Assembly: GCF_900110925.1 (NCBI RefSeq)
Contig: NZ_FOFP01000011.1
Span: 1 to 64,000 of the forward strand
Source of the DNA: Pseudomonas cuatrocienegasensis
GTDB lineage: Bacteria > Pseudomonadota > Gammaproteobacteria > Pseudomonadales > Pseudomonadaceae
Direction: 5' to 3'
DNA length: 64,000 nucleotides
The notes under the pieces are model-generated. The model was given only the letters and a program-made list of their open reading frames with translations, made no database searches and was not told where the DNA came from. Made by a program: the position numbers and the translations under genes. Shown piece by piece: positions 45,730-54,271 of this stretch (its first letter is position 1; every line of letters starts with the position of its first letter).

Positions 45730-46779
45730 TTAACGACTGGTCGCCGGCGCGAAGTGTTCAGTGCCCGTGCGGGCTGCTGCCAGGTTGGATAAGGGCTGCG
45801 GCGCACGGTTCAGGCAATAATTGCTCAGCACCAGGCACAGCAGCAGGGCCGCGCCGCCAGCGTTGTGCGCCACGGCGACCAGCAGCGGCAGGTGCAGCAC
45901 CACGTTGCTGATGCCCAGGCTGACCTGCAGCGCCAGCGCCGCCAGCAGCAGCCCGGCCAGGCGCGACAAACCGGCGGCGCGCAGGCGCCAGGCGAGCAGT
46001 AGCAGCACGACCGTCACCAGCACGGCGCCGAGGCGGTGGGTCATGTGGATAGCGGTGCGGGCGTCGCTGTCGAGCTGGCCGCCCAGGTAATTGGGGCCGA
46101 TGTGCTGGGTCAGGTGAAAACCATTGGCAAAGTCCATCGCCGGCCACCACTCGCCGTGGCAGGTCGGCAGATCGACACAGGCCACCGCCGCATAGTTACT
46201 GCTGACCCAGCCGCCCAGGGCGATCTGCCCGACCACCACCAGCAAGCCAACGGCCGCCAGCGCGCGCAGCCGGGTCGACACAGCCACCGCCAACGGCGGC
46301 AGCGCGGCCAGGCGCAAGGTCAGAAGAAACAGCAAACTCAAGGTGGCGAAGCCGCCGAGCAGGTGCGCCGTGACCACCTGCGGCCACAGCTTGAGGGTGA
46401 CGGTCCACATGCCGAAGGCCGCTTGCAGCGTCACCAAGGCGAGCAACAGCAGTGGCAGCTTGAGCGGCTGGCCCGGCACGCCGCGCTGGCGCAGCGCCTG
46501 CACGGCCAGACCGAGAATCACCAGGCCCAAGGCGCCGGCGAAGTAGCGGTGGATCATCTCGTACCAGCCCTTGGCGACCTCCACCGGCGCATCGGGGAAG
46601 CGCGTTTCGGCCAGCACCTGCTTGTGCTCGCTCATCGGCACGCCAATAAAGCCGTAGCAGCCGGGCCAGTCCGGGCAGCCGAGGCCGGCGTGGGTGAGGC
46701 GGGTGTAGGCGCCCAACAGCACCACCACCACGGCCAGCAGGGTGGCAAACAGGGCGAAGCGGTAACCGGGTTTGCGCAT
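45730..46779 (-). CDS. ctaA: Heme A synthase CtaA (COX15 family)
   Basis: A 349-residue inner-membrane protein with about eight helices. Conserved features are GAYTRLTHAGLGCPDWPGCYG, EMIHRYFAG and the later LTQHIGPNYLGG and AIHMTHRLGA, giving the heme-ligand histidines. It oxidises heme O to heme A for the aa3-type oxidase encoded in this locus. ATG 46779 is preferred over ATG 46785 because the GAGG site is then correctly spaced. Confidence 0.94.
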   Translation of the reverse strand: MRKPGYRFALFATLLAVVVVLLGAYTRLTHAGLGCPDWPGCYGFIGVPMSEHKQVLAETRFPDAPVEVAKGWYEMIHRYFAGALGLVILGLAVQALRQRGVPGQPLKLPLLLLALVTLQAAFGMWTVTLKLWPQVVTAHLLGGFATLSLLFLLTLRLAALPPLAVAVSTRLRALAAVGLLVVVGQIALGGWVSSNYAAVACVDLPTCHGEWWPAMDFANGFHLTQHIGPNYLGGQLDSDARTAIHMTHRLGAVLVTVVLLLLAWRLRAAGLSRLAGLLLAALALQVSLGISNVVLHLPLLVAVAHNAGGAALLLCLVLSNYCLNRAPQPLSNLAAARTGTEHFAPATSR

Positions 46780-46827
46780 ATTCATCCCTCAGCAGAACGG
46801 ACTACGGCTGACGACAGGGCACATCGT

Positions 46828-47409
46828 TCAACCAATCTGGGAAATCTTCAGCAGGTGGCGCAGGTCATTGAGAATCGCCTTGCCCGGGCTGCTGGAGTCG
46901 TAACGCAGCACCAGGTTGCCGTGGGGGTCGACAATCCACAGCTGGGCGCCTTTGCTCGGGTCGGCGAGTTGCTGGTAACGCTGCAGATCCAGGGTTGCGC
47001 GGCCCAACTGCGGGTATTCGCGGTGCAAAGTCGCGTCCAGGGTTTCGGACAGCGGCTCGGCAATCGCCAGGCCATGGCTGGCCCGCGAAACATCACGGTT
47101 GAGGCCGATGTGCAGTTGCCGGGCCGTGTACACCAAGGCCATGCAATCGCTGTCGCAGGCGCCTGGGGCGGTGACCAGCAATTGCCAGCGCTCGGTGGAT
47201 AAACCGCTTACGCCCAGGTCGTTCAGGGTCTGCCCGGTGCCGAGCAGCTCGCCGTGGAAGCTGCGCGTCTCCGGCACCCAGAAGCGCCACTGGTACATGG
47301 CGCTGGCCAACAGCATGGGGCCGATCACCACCGCCAGGATAAGGATCAGTTGCAGCCGCCCACGGCGGCGTTGGAGCGAGCCCTCAGGCAGGGCGATGGC
47401 TGGTTGCAT
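46828..47409 (-). CDS. Uncharacterised oxidase-locus membrane protein (thioredoxin-like)
   Basis: A 193-residue protein with one N-terminal helix (LQLILILAVVIGPMLLASAM) and a periplasmic domain. It is always found between SURF1 and ctaA in Pseudomonas cox loci (PA0111 place). A CDSDC pair in APGACDSDCMALVYTARQLH and DPHGNLVLRYD resemble a SCO/thioredoxin-like fold, hinting at a redox or copper role in oxidase assembly. ATG 47409 overlaps the surf1 end by 26 bases. Confidence 0.75.
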   Translation of the reverse strand: MQPAIALPEGSLQRRRGRLQLILILAVVIGPMLLASAMYQWRFWVPETRSFHGELLGTGQTLNDLGVSGLSTERWQLLVTAPGACDSDCMALVYTARQLHIGLNRDVSRASHGLAIAEPLSETLDATLHREYPQLGRATLDLQRYQQLADPSKGAQLWIVDPHGNLVLRYDSSSPGKAILNDLRHLLKISQIG

Positions 47410-48163
47410 GGCGAATCTCCCGCGCGTTGTGCATACCCAAATAGATGAACAGCCCGACCAGGGCCACGGCCAGCGCAAACCACTGCACGGCGTAGCCCAA
47501 GTGTTTATCCGGGCTCATGGCGACCACCGGCCAATCGGCCTGCAGCGCCGCCGGCCCCGGTTGCAAACGAGCTTCATACGGCAAACCGCCGCGGCCCAGT
47601 TGCTGCCACAGCAGCGCCGGTTTCACTTCGGTAATCAGCAGCGGCCAGCTGTTCGCTTCGCGCTGCGGGCGCTGCAAAAAGCCGCCGCCAAGCGGTACGT
47701 AGATCGAGGCGACCAATTCCAGAGCGCCATCGGGGGTGTCGAAGGCCGGCGCTACGCGGCGATCCGGCCAGGCCAGCCAGCCGCGATTGAGCAGCACCCA
47801 AAGACCGCTGCCCTGGTCATAGAAGGGTTGCAGCAGCTCCACGCCGGCCTGGCCGTTGCGGATGCGGTTGTCGAGCAGCAGGCTGTGCCCGGCATCGAAA
47901 AAGCCCTGCAGGCGCACCCGCTGATAGGACTGCGGCGTGCCGTTCTCCAGGCTGTCCAGGCTGACCGGCGCGGCCACCTGCAAGGCGGCATGCTGGGCCA
48001 GCAGCTCGCGCTTTTCCGCCGCCCGCGCCAGTTGCCAGAAGCCCAGCGCCACCAGCGCCGGGAGCAGCAGCAGAACCACGGCCGTGGGCAGCAAGCCGGG
48101 ACGAAAGGCCGCCCAGCCCCACTCCCGGCTCTTGCGTCGCTGCTGGCTATACTGCTCGGACAC
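47384..48163 (-). CDS. SURF1-family oxidase assembly protein
   Basis: A 259-residue protein with two helices, near each end (LLPTAVVLLLLPALVALGFW and WFALAVALVGLFIYLG), around a periplasmic domain with RVRLQGFFD and VLLNRGWL, typical SURF1 features. It helps load heme a into oxidase subunit I. The start is GTG at 48163. It is divergent from the small DUF2909 gene with only 27 bases between them. Confidence 0.9.
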   Translation of the reverse strand: MSEQYSQQRRKSREWGWAAFRPGLLPTAVVLLLLPALVALGFWQLARAAEKRELLAQHAALQVAAPVSLDSLENGTPQSYQRVRLQGFFDAGHSLLLDNRIRNGQAGVELLQPFYDQGSGLWVLLNRGWLAWPDRRVAPAFDTPDGALELVASIYVPLGGGFLQRPQREANSWPLLITEVKPALLWQQLGRGGLPYEARLQPGPAALQADWPVVAMSPDKHLGYAVQWFALAVALVGLFIYLGMHNAREIRHATSHRPA

Positions 48164-48190
48164 GTCCTTCCCCTTATTTCGGAGTCCCGC

Positions 48191-48394
48191 ATGCTCAAGG
48201 CCGCGATCGTCCTGCTCCTACTGGCCACCCTGGTCAGCCTGTTTAGCGGCTTGTTCTTCCTCGTCAAGGACGAGGGCCGCAGCGCGCGGGTAGTCAATGC
48301 ACTGACGCTGCGGGTCACACTCACGGCGCTGACGGTTGGTCTGATCGCCTGGGGTTTCTACAGCGGGCAACTGGTTTCCCACGTTACCTGGTAA
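48191..48394 (+). CDS. Twin-transmembrane small protein (DUF2909)
   Basis: A 67-residue protein made of two helices (AAIVLLLLATLVSLFSGLFFLV and LRVTLTALTVGLIAWGFYSG) joined by a short charged loop. It is the only plus-strand gene inside the cox locus, in the place of PA0109. A GGAG ribosome-binding site precedes the ATG. Small twin-helix proteins are common partners of oxidases, but its role is not established. Confidence 0.8.
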   Translation: MLKAAIVLLLLATLVSLFSGLFFLVKDEGRSARVVNALTLRVTLTALTVGLIAWGFYSGQLVSHVTW

Positions 48395-48469
48395 GCCGAC
48401 GGTAACTGTGACCGGCGGCGGCCCGCTGCATTCAAGGCTTTTCTCTGGTTCCCTCCGGGCTCTACCCCC

Positions 48470-49357
48470 TCAGATCACGTAGACGAAGACGAACAGGCCG
48501 ATCCACACCACATCGACGAAGTGCCAGTACCAGGCCGCCGCCTCGAAGCCGAAATGCTGCTCGTTGCTGAAATGCCCGCGCATGATGCGGATCAGCATCA
48601 CCGTCAGCATGATCGCGCCGAAAGTCACGTGGGCCCCGTGAAAGCCGGTGAGCATAAAGAAGGTTGCGCCGTAGATCCCCGAGCCCAGGGTCAGACCCAG
48701 CTCGGTGTAGGCGTGGATGTATTCCTCGACCTGCAGCACCAGAAACGCCGCGCCCAGCAGTACGGTCAGCGCCAGCCAGAGGGTCAGCGGCTTACGGTGG
48801 TTCTTGCGCAGCGCGTGGTGGGCGAAGGTCAGGGTGAAGCTGGAGGTGACCAGCAAAATGGTGTTGATCAGCGGCAGGCCCCAGGGGCTGATGGTGCCGC
48901 TCGGTGCCGGGTAGAGTTTAGGGTCGGGCGTGTTGAGCATCGGCCAGCTGTACTCGAAGCTCGGCCAGAGCATGTTGGCGATGCCCTTGGCACCTTCGCC
49001 GCCCAGCCAGGGGCCGCTCCAGTAGCGGATGTAGAACAGCACGCCGAAGAACGCGGCGAAGAACATCACTTCCGAGAAGATAAACCAGCTCATGCCCCAG
49101 CGGAACGAGCGGTCCATCTGCGGGCTGTAGAGGCCGCTGCGGCTCTCCTTGATCACGTTGCCGAACCAGCCAAACAGCATGTAGGCCAGCAGCAGTCCGC
49201 CGACAAAAAAGATCAACGGACCGCTGGAGTCGGCACGCTCGGCCTTGAGGTCGTTGAACCAGGTGGCCACGCCGTAGACCGACACCAGCAACCCGAGGGT
49301 CGCGATGATCGGCCACTTGCTCTGGGCCGGAACGTAATACTCCTCGTGAATCGACAT
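48470..49357 (-). CDS. coxC: Cytochrome c oxidase subunit III
   Basis: A 295-residue subunit with seven predicted helices. Visible motifs include FIFSEVMFFAAFFGVLFYIRYW and TGFHGAHVTFG, typical of CoxC. It stabilises the catalytic subunits and may help the proton pump. It lies 12 bases after ctaG in the coxB-coxA-ctaG-coxC operon. Confidence 0.95.
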   Translation of the reverse strand: MSIHEEYYVPAQSKWPIIATLGLLVSVYGVATWFNDLKAERADSSGPLIFFVGGLLLAYMLFGWFGNVIKESRSGLYSPQMDRSFRWGMSWFIFSEVMFFAAFFGVLFYIRYWSGPWLGGEGAKGIANMLWPSFEYSWPMLNTPDPKLYPAPSGTISPWGLPLINTILLVTSSFTLTFAHHALRKNHRKPLTLWLALTVLLGAAFLVLQVEEYIHAYTELGLTLGSGIYGATFFMLTGFHGAHVTFGAIMLTVMLIRIMRGHFSNEQHFGFEAAAWYWHFVDVVWIGLFVFVYVI

Positions 49358-49369
49358 GGTGATGCTCCT

Positions 49370-49918
49370 TTAGGGAGTCGCCTGCGCGACAGGCGGTTTA
49401 CGCGCAGTGATATCGAACAGGGTGTACGCCAGGGTCAGGTGGCGGACATCGGCAGGCAGGTCGCGGTCGACGATAAAGCGCACCGGCATTTCGATGCGCT
49501 CACCCGGCTGCAACACCTGTTGGGTAAAGCAGAAGCATTCGGTCTTGTGGAAGTAGGCCGCCGCCTTGGACGGCGCCACGCTGGGAATAGCCTGGGCGGT
49601 CATCGGCTTGTCGGTCGGGTTGTAGGCCACGAAGATCATCTGCGTGCTCGCCCCCGGATGCACGGTGACCTCATCGGCTTGCGGGCCAAAGGTCCAGACC
49701 ATGTCCGCGGCATTGGTGGCGAGAAACTGCACGCGCACCTGGCGTTCGGCGTCCTGCACCTGATCGCCCTGATAGGCCCCGGCCGTTTTGCCGTTGATGC
49801 CGAACGCCTGGCACATGACGTCGTAGATTGGCACCAAAGCGAAACCAAAACCGAACATGGCCACCACCAGCACGCACAGGCGCAGGACCAGCCGACGGGT
49901 TTGCCGATCCTCAGTCAT
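49370..49918 (-). CDS. ctaG: Cytochrome c oxidase assembly protein CtaG (COX11)
   Basis: A 182-residue copper chaperone that inserts CuB into oxidase subunit I. One N-terminal helix (LRLCVLVVAMFGFGFALVPI) is followed by a periplasmic beta domain with the copper motif CFCFTQQ. ATG 49918 overlaps the coxA stop by eight bases; the longer frame upstream lies inside coxA and is not real. Confidence 0.94.
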   Translation of the reverse strand: MTEDRQTRRLVLRLCVLVVAMFGFGFALVPIYDVMCQAFGINGKTAGAYQGDQVQDAERQVRVQFLATNAADMVWTFGPQADEVTVHPGASTQMIFVAYNPTDKPMTAQAIPSVAPSKAAAYFHKTECFCFTQQVLQPGERIEMPVRFIVDRDLPADVRHLTLAYTLFDITARKPPVAQATP

Positions 49919-51545
49919 GGCGTGGGTCCGTGCGGTGCGCTTCCAGCGTGGCCATGTCCGGCGGCGTGCTGAAGGTGTGGTAAGGCGCGGGCGAAGGCAC
50001 CGTCCATTCCAGACCTTCGGCACCATCCCAGGGCTTGGCTGCGGCCGGTGTGCCGCCACGGATGCACTTGATGACGATAAACAGGAACAGCAGCTGGGTG
50101 GCGCCGAACATAAAGGCACCGATGCTCGAGACCATGTTGAAGTTGGCGAACATCATGTTGTAGTCGGGAATGCGCCGCGGCATGCCGGCCAGGCCAACGA
50201 AGTGCATCGGGAAGAACGCCAGGTTCATGCCGACGAAGCTCATCCAGAAATGCAGCTTGCCGAGGGTTTCGTCGTACATGTGCCCGGTCCACTTCGGCAG
50301 CCAGTAGTAGGCCGAGGCAAAGATGCCGAAGATCGCCCCTGGTACCAGCACGTAGTGGAAGTGCGCCACCACAAAGTAGGTGTCGTGGTACTGGAAGTCC
50401 GCCGGGGCGATGGCCAGCATCAACCCGGAGAAGCCGCCGATGGTGAACAGGATGACGAAGGCCACGGAGAACAGCATCGGCGTCTCGAAGGTCATCGAAC
50501 CCTGCCACATGGTGCTGGCCCAGTTGAACACCTTCACCCCGGTGGGCACGGCGATCAGCATGGTCGCGTACATGAAGAACAGCTCACCGGTCAGCGGAAT
50601 ACCGACGGTGAACATGTGGTGCGCCCAGACGATGAATGAGAGGAAGGCAATCGAGGCGGTGGCGTAGACCATCGAGGTGTAGCCGAACAGCGGCTTGCGT
50701 GCGAACGCCGGGATGATCGAGCTGACCGCGCCGAACGCCGGCAGGATCATGATGTACACCTCGGGGTGGCCGAAGAACCAGAACACGTGCTGGAACAGCA
50801 CCGGGTCACCACCGCCTGCAGCGCTGAAGAAGCTGGTGCCGAAGTGGATGTCCATCAGCATCATGGTCACGCAACCAGCCAGCACCGGCATCACCGCGAT
50901 CAGCAGAAAGCCGGTGATCAGCCAGGTCCAGACGAACAGCGGCATCTTCATCAGGGTCATGCCGGGGGCGCGCAGGTTGAGAATGGTGGCGACCACGTTG
51001 ATCGCGCCCATGATCGAGCTGATACCCAACAGGTGGATGGCGAAGATAAAGAAGGTCACCGACTCCGGCGCATAGGTGGTCGACAGCGGCGCGTAAAAGG
51101 TCCAGCCGAAGTTCGGCCCGCCGCCCTCCATAAACAGCGTGCTGACCAGCAAACCGAACGACGCCGGCAGCAGCCAGAAGCTGAAGTTGTTCATCCGCGG
51201 CAGGGCCATGTCCGGCGCGCCGATCATCATCGGCACCATCCAGTTGGCCAGGCCGACAAAGGCCGGCATCACCGCGCCGAAGACCATGATCAGGCCGTGC
51301 ATGGTGGTCATCTGGTTGAAGAATTCCGGCTGCACGATCTGCAGGCCGGGCTGGAACAGCTCAGCACGAATCACCATGGCCATGGACCCGCCGAGCAGAA
51401 ACATGGCAAAGCTGAACCACAGGTACATCGTGCCGATGTCCTTGTGGTTGGTGGTCAGTACCCAGCGCATCAGGCCCTTGGCCGGGCCATGGTGGTGGTC
51501 GGTAAGGCCGTGGCCTGCGTGGTGCGGATCGATCACTGCACTCAT
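49911..51545 (-). CDS. coxA: Cytochrome c oxidase subunit I
   Basis: A 544-residue heme-copper oxidase catalytic subunit with twelve predicted helices. Heme a and a3-CuB ligands are visible: HGLIMVFG, WFFGHPEVYIM (with the cross-linked His-Tyr), FIVWAHHMFTVG and HYHYVL-like VAHFHYVLV. It reduces O2 to water and pumps protons. It lies five bases after coxB and overlaps ctaG. Confidence 0.96.
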   Translation of the reverse strand: MSAVIDPHHAGHGLTDHHHGPAKGLMRWVLTTNHKDIGTMYLWFSFAMFLLGGSMAMVIRAELFQPGLQIVQPEFFNQMTTMHGLIMVFGAVMPAFVGLANWMVPMMIGAPDMALPRMNNFSFWLLPASFGLLVSTLFMEGGGPNFGWTFYAPLSTTYAPESVTFFIFAIHLLGISSIMGAINVVATILNLRAPGMTLMKMPLFVWTWLITGFLLIAVMPVLAGCVTMMLMDIHFGTSFFSAAGGGDPVLFQHVFWFFGHPEVYIMILPAFGAVSSIIPAFARKPLFGYTSMVYATASIAFLSFIVWAHHMFTVGIPLTGELFFMYATMLIAVPTGVKVFNWASTMWQGSMTFETPMLFSVAFVILFTIGGFSGLMLAIAPADFQYHDTYFVVAHFHYVLVPGAIFGIFASAYYWLPKWTGHMYDETLGKLHFWMSFVGMNLAFFPMHFVGLAGMPRRIPDYNMMFANFNMVSSIGAFMFGATQLLFLFIVIKCIRGGTPAAAKPWDGAEGLEWTVPSPAPYHTFSTPPDMATLEAHRTDPRHD

Positions 51546-51550
51546 GTCGG

Positions 51551-52675
51551 TTACTCCTGAGCCTTCTTGAACGCGAGAATGTCCTGCGGGGTGACCATGT
51601 CACCGACCGAGTTACCCCAGGCATTGCGTTCGTAGGTGATGATCGCCGCGATATCGACTTCAGAGAGTTGCTTGCCGAAGGCTGCCATCGAGGTGCCCGG
51701 CTTGCCATTGATGACAATGTCGATATGCCCCTCGGCCGGGCCAGTGGCGATGGCCGAGCCCTTGAGCGCAGGGAACATCGGCGGCAGGCCTTCGCCGGTT
51801 GGCTGGTGGCAGGCGCCGCAGTTGGTCAGGTAGGACTTCTCCCCGCGCGCCATCAGCTCGTCGAGGGTCCACTCCTTGCTGGTCAGCTCCTTCTCGGCAG
51901 CGGCAGCAGTCTTGCGCTCGGCCAGCCAGGCGGCGAAGTCTTCCTTGCTCTTGGCTTCGACCACCACGGGCATAAAGCCGTGGTCCTTGCCGCACAGCTC
52001 GGTGCACTGACCGCGGTAGATGCCCGGCTCCTCGATGCGTGTCCAGGATTCGTTGACGAAGCCGGGGATGGCGTCCTTCTTCACCGCCAGAGCCGGCACC
52101 CACCAGGAGTGGATAACGTCGGCAGCGGTGATCAGAAAGCGCACCTTGGTGCCCACCGGCACCACCAGCGGCTCGTCCACCTCCAGGAGGTAGTGCTCGC
52201 CCTTGGCTTCGCGGTTGTTGATCTGCGCACGCGGCGTGGTGAGGTTGCTGAAGAACTCAACATCCTGACCCAGGTACTTGTAATGCCATTTCCACTGATA
52301 GCCGGTGACCTGGATATCCAGCTCGGACTCCGTGGTGTCGTAGATATCGATCAGGGTCTTGGTCGCGGGGACCGCCATCACCACAAGGATGGCCAGGGGC
52401 ACGACCGTCCAGAGGATCTCGACCGTGGTGCTTTCGTGGAAATTGGCCGGCTGCTGCCCGCGCGAGCGGCGGTGTACCAGCATCGACCAGAACATGGCGC
52501 CGAATACCAGCACGCCAATCACTACACAGATCCAGAAAATGGTCATGTGCAGGTCGAACACCGAGCGGCTGACTTCGGTGACGCCAGGTGCCATGTTGAC
52601 CGTCCAGCTCGCATGCGCCGAGCTAAACACCAACCACAGCGCAAGGCTCATCCAGACTCGTGGATGTCGCGTCAT
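51551..52675 (-). CDS. coxB: Cytochrome c oxidase subunit II with C-terminal cytochrome c domain (caa3 type)
   Basis: A 374-residue subunit with a signal peptide, two helices, a cupredoxin domain carrying the CuA ligands (TAADVIHSWWVPALAVK, and YRGQCTELCGKDHGFMP), and a C-terminal cytochrome c domain with heme site CGACH (about residue 290) and a Met ligand in TSMAAFGKQ. The fused heme domain makes this a caa3-type oxidase. It is the first gene of the operon. Confidence 0.95.
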   Translation of the reverse strand: MTRHPRVWMSLALWLVFSSAHASWTVNMAPGVTEVSRSVFDLHMTIFWICVVIGVLVFGAMFWSMLVHRRSRGQQPANFHESTTVEILWTVVPLAILVVMAVPATKTLIDIYDTTESELDIQVTGYQWKWHYKYLGQDVEFFSNLTTPRAQINNREAKGEHYLLEVDEPLVVPVGTKVRFLITAADVIHSWWVPALAVKKDAIPGFVNESWTRIEEPGIYRGQCTELCGKDHGFMPVVVEAKSKEDFAAWLAERKTAAAAEKELTSKEWTLDELMARGEKSYLTNCGACHQPTGEGLPPMFPALKGSAIATGPAEGHIDIVINGKPGTSMAAFGKQLSEVDIAAIITYERNAWGNSVGDMVTPQDILAFKKAQE

Positions 52676-53038
52676 TGCGGGTTCCCCTTATCGTTCTTGT
52701 TATCCCGCCGGCTAAGCCTGCGGCAAAGGGATCGACTGCCGATACTGCTGGCAACTGCTGCCGAAACCTGTCCGTGCCGAAGCCCTTCCGGTTCCATCAG
52801 GTACTGCCTATCGTGTTCGAGTATAGACAGGGTCGACCCACTGGCAATGCAGTTCTTAAAACAGTGCAGTGGTCATGAAGAAACACGGCAGACCACGGTT
52901 TGCGCGGCCCAGCCTGGGGCCATAGACCCTGCATATAGCTGTCTCGCATAAAAATCGCTCATAAATGACAATTAGGTCTTAGCAGACGTGACCATTCCGC
53001 TAAGGTTCACGCCCATGTCCGCCTCAAGAGGAGTTGTC
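52676..53038. other. Divergent promoter region of the cox operon
   Basis: This 363-base gap lies between coxB (minus) and the next gene (plus), so it should hold both promoters. A GC hairpin (CCGCCGGCTAAGCCTGCGGC) lies near the coxB start, and an AT-rich stretch (TAAAAATCGCTCATAAATGA) near 52,950 could be a promoter. No operator was recognised with confidence and no gene is seen. Confidence 0.5.
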
Positions 53039-53695
53039 ATGAATATTTCCGCCCTGCGCGAGCTGATCGACCGCGCCCACCAGCACGAAGCGGCCACGAA
53101 CCAGCTGGAACAACAGCTGCACGCCCAACTCGCGCGTCTGCACCCGGCCATCGGCCTGCCGGACGAAGGCGCCTCGCAGGTGCTCAAACGCTTCGTCGCG
53201 GCTTACATCGAGCAGGTACCGGAGCTGCTGGAGGCTGCCAACGAGGTGGCGCGTGAGGCCGGCATCGAGGTGCAGATCAAACCGGTGCTGAAGGTCGCCG
53301 AGCAGTTCTTCCTGCAGCCGCCCGCACTGATGGCCGGTCACGAAGGGCTCGATGGCCTGCTCGACGAGGCCTACCTGGCCCATCGCCTGGTGGAAGAGGT
53401 CAACGACCGCTATATCGCCCACCTTGGCCAGCCGCTGATCCCGCTGGATACCACCGTGGCCAACCTGATCGCCCACCAACTGATCGGCGAGCCCTTCGCC
53501 AACCAGCTCGACGAAGCCGTGCACCATGCGGTCGACGGCATGATCGACGACGCCAGCTTCAGCCAGGAGTCGGTCATCGCCCACCGCGAACGCCTGGGCG
53601 CACCGCACACCGCTGCAGCCTGGCAACGCTGGCCGTGTCTGTCGCGGCAACTGGGGGTGGAGCTGCAGTTGGCTAAGGCACGCGCGCCGAGCTGA
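53039..53695 (+). CDS. Conserved hypothetical protein beside the cox operon
   Basis: A 218-residue, mostly alpha-helical soluble protein with no signal peptide, no cysteine motif and no recognised catalytic site. Features include a charged N-terminal helix (MNISALRELIDRAHQHEAAT) and a middle segment rich in Ala/Glu/Asp. It lies in the place of PA0104. The AAGAGGAG ribosome-binding site fixes ATG 53039. Function unknown. Confidence 0.8.
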   Translation: MNISALRELIDRAHQHEAATNQLEQQLHAQLARLHPAIGLPDEGASQVLKRFVAAYIEQVPELLEAANEVAREAGIEVQIKPVLKVAEQFFLQPPALMAGHEGLDGLLDEAYLAHRLVEEVNDRYIAHLGQPLIPLDTTVANLIAHQLIGEPFANQLDEAVHHAVDGMIDDASFSQESVIAHRERLGAPHTAAAWQRWPCLSRQLGVELQLAKARAPS

Positions 53696-53699
53696 GCTC

Positions 53700-53954
53700 T
53701 CAGCCCGGGCCTGGCGCGTCGGCAGTCGGCGCATTTTTCTTCACCCCGCGAATGTTCAAGCCGGCCAGGCACACCTGCAATACGATCAGCGCCCAGGCGC
53801 TGGTGTGCCAACCCCAGATCACCCACAACAGGTTACTCAGCAGAAAGCACCAGAAACCGACCGTGCGCCGCCGCAGGTTCAGCGAACCGATCAACCAGGC
53901 CGCCGTCACCGTTGCCAGCATCGCCGGCCATTGCAGCAGGTCAATCAGGTCCAT
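53700..53954 (-). CDS. Small hypothetical inner-membrane protein
   Basis: An 84-residue protein with three hydrophobic stretches (WPAMLATVTAAWLIG, GFWCFLLSNLLWVIWGWHT, ALIVLQVCLAGLNIRG), so an integral membrane protein. It resembles small amino-acid or nicotinamide-riboside transporter-like fragments but too weakly to assign. It is convergent with the preceding gene, five bases apart. Confidence 0.65.
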   Translation of the reverse strand: MDLIDLLQWPAMLATVTAAWLIGSLNLRRRTVGFWCFLLSNLLWVIWGWHTSAWALIVLQVCLAGLNIRGVKKNAPTADAPGPG

Positions 53955-54068
53955 TGCGTCTCCTTAGTAGCGCGTTGCTGGGCAGCCACCGGACTGGCAG
54001 CGCCTTGCCTGCGTTGGGGTACGCGGTGGGCGATGAAGTTCAGGTGATTGTCGAGGCCTGGCTGTTCT

Positions 54069-54271
54069 CGTAGGAGCCGCGCCCCGCGGCGAATAGTGGC
54101 CATAACGCATTGACGTTGCGCACCCAAACGCTTCGCGCCGGGGCGGCGCTCCTACGAGTCGGCAGGCGCCCACAACGCTCCCGTAGGAGCCGCGCCCCGC
54201 GCGCGAATAGTGGCCATAACCCATTGCCGTTGCGCAACCAAACGCTTCGCGCCGGGGCGGCGCTCCTACGA
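54069..54271. repeat. Two tandem REP pairs, family A (113-base period)
   Basis: Each unit has GTAGGAGCCGCGCCCCGCG, a middle with GAATAGTGGCCATAAC, and the near-inverse CTTCGCGCCGGGGCGGCGCT then CCTACGA. Copy 1 is 54,069-54,157 and copy 2 is 54,182-54,271; the spacer GGCAGGCGC also repeats. The right end overlaps the stop codon of the SulP gene (54,266). Confidence 0.8.

Noticed and set aside
49919..50119. N-terminal extension of ctaG by 67 codons
   Set aside because: This lies inside coxA in another frame and is Ser/Arg-rich; the CtaG similarity starts at ATG 49,918.
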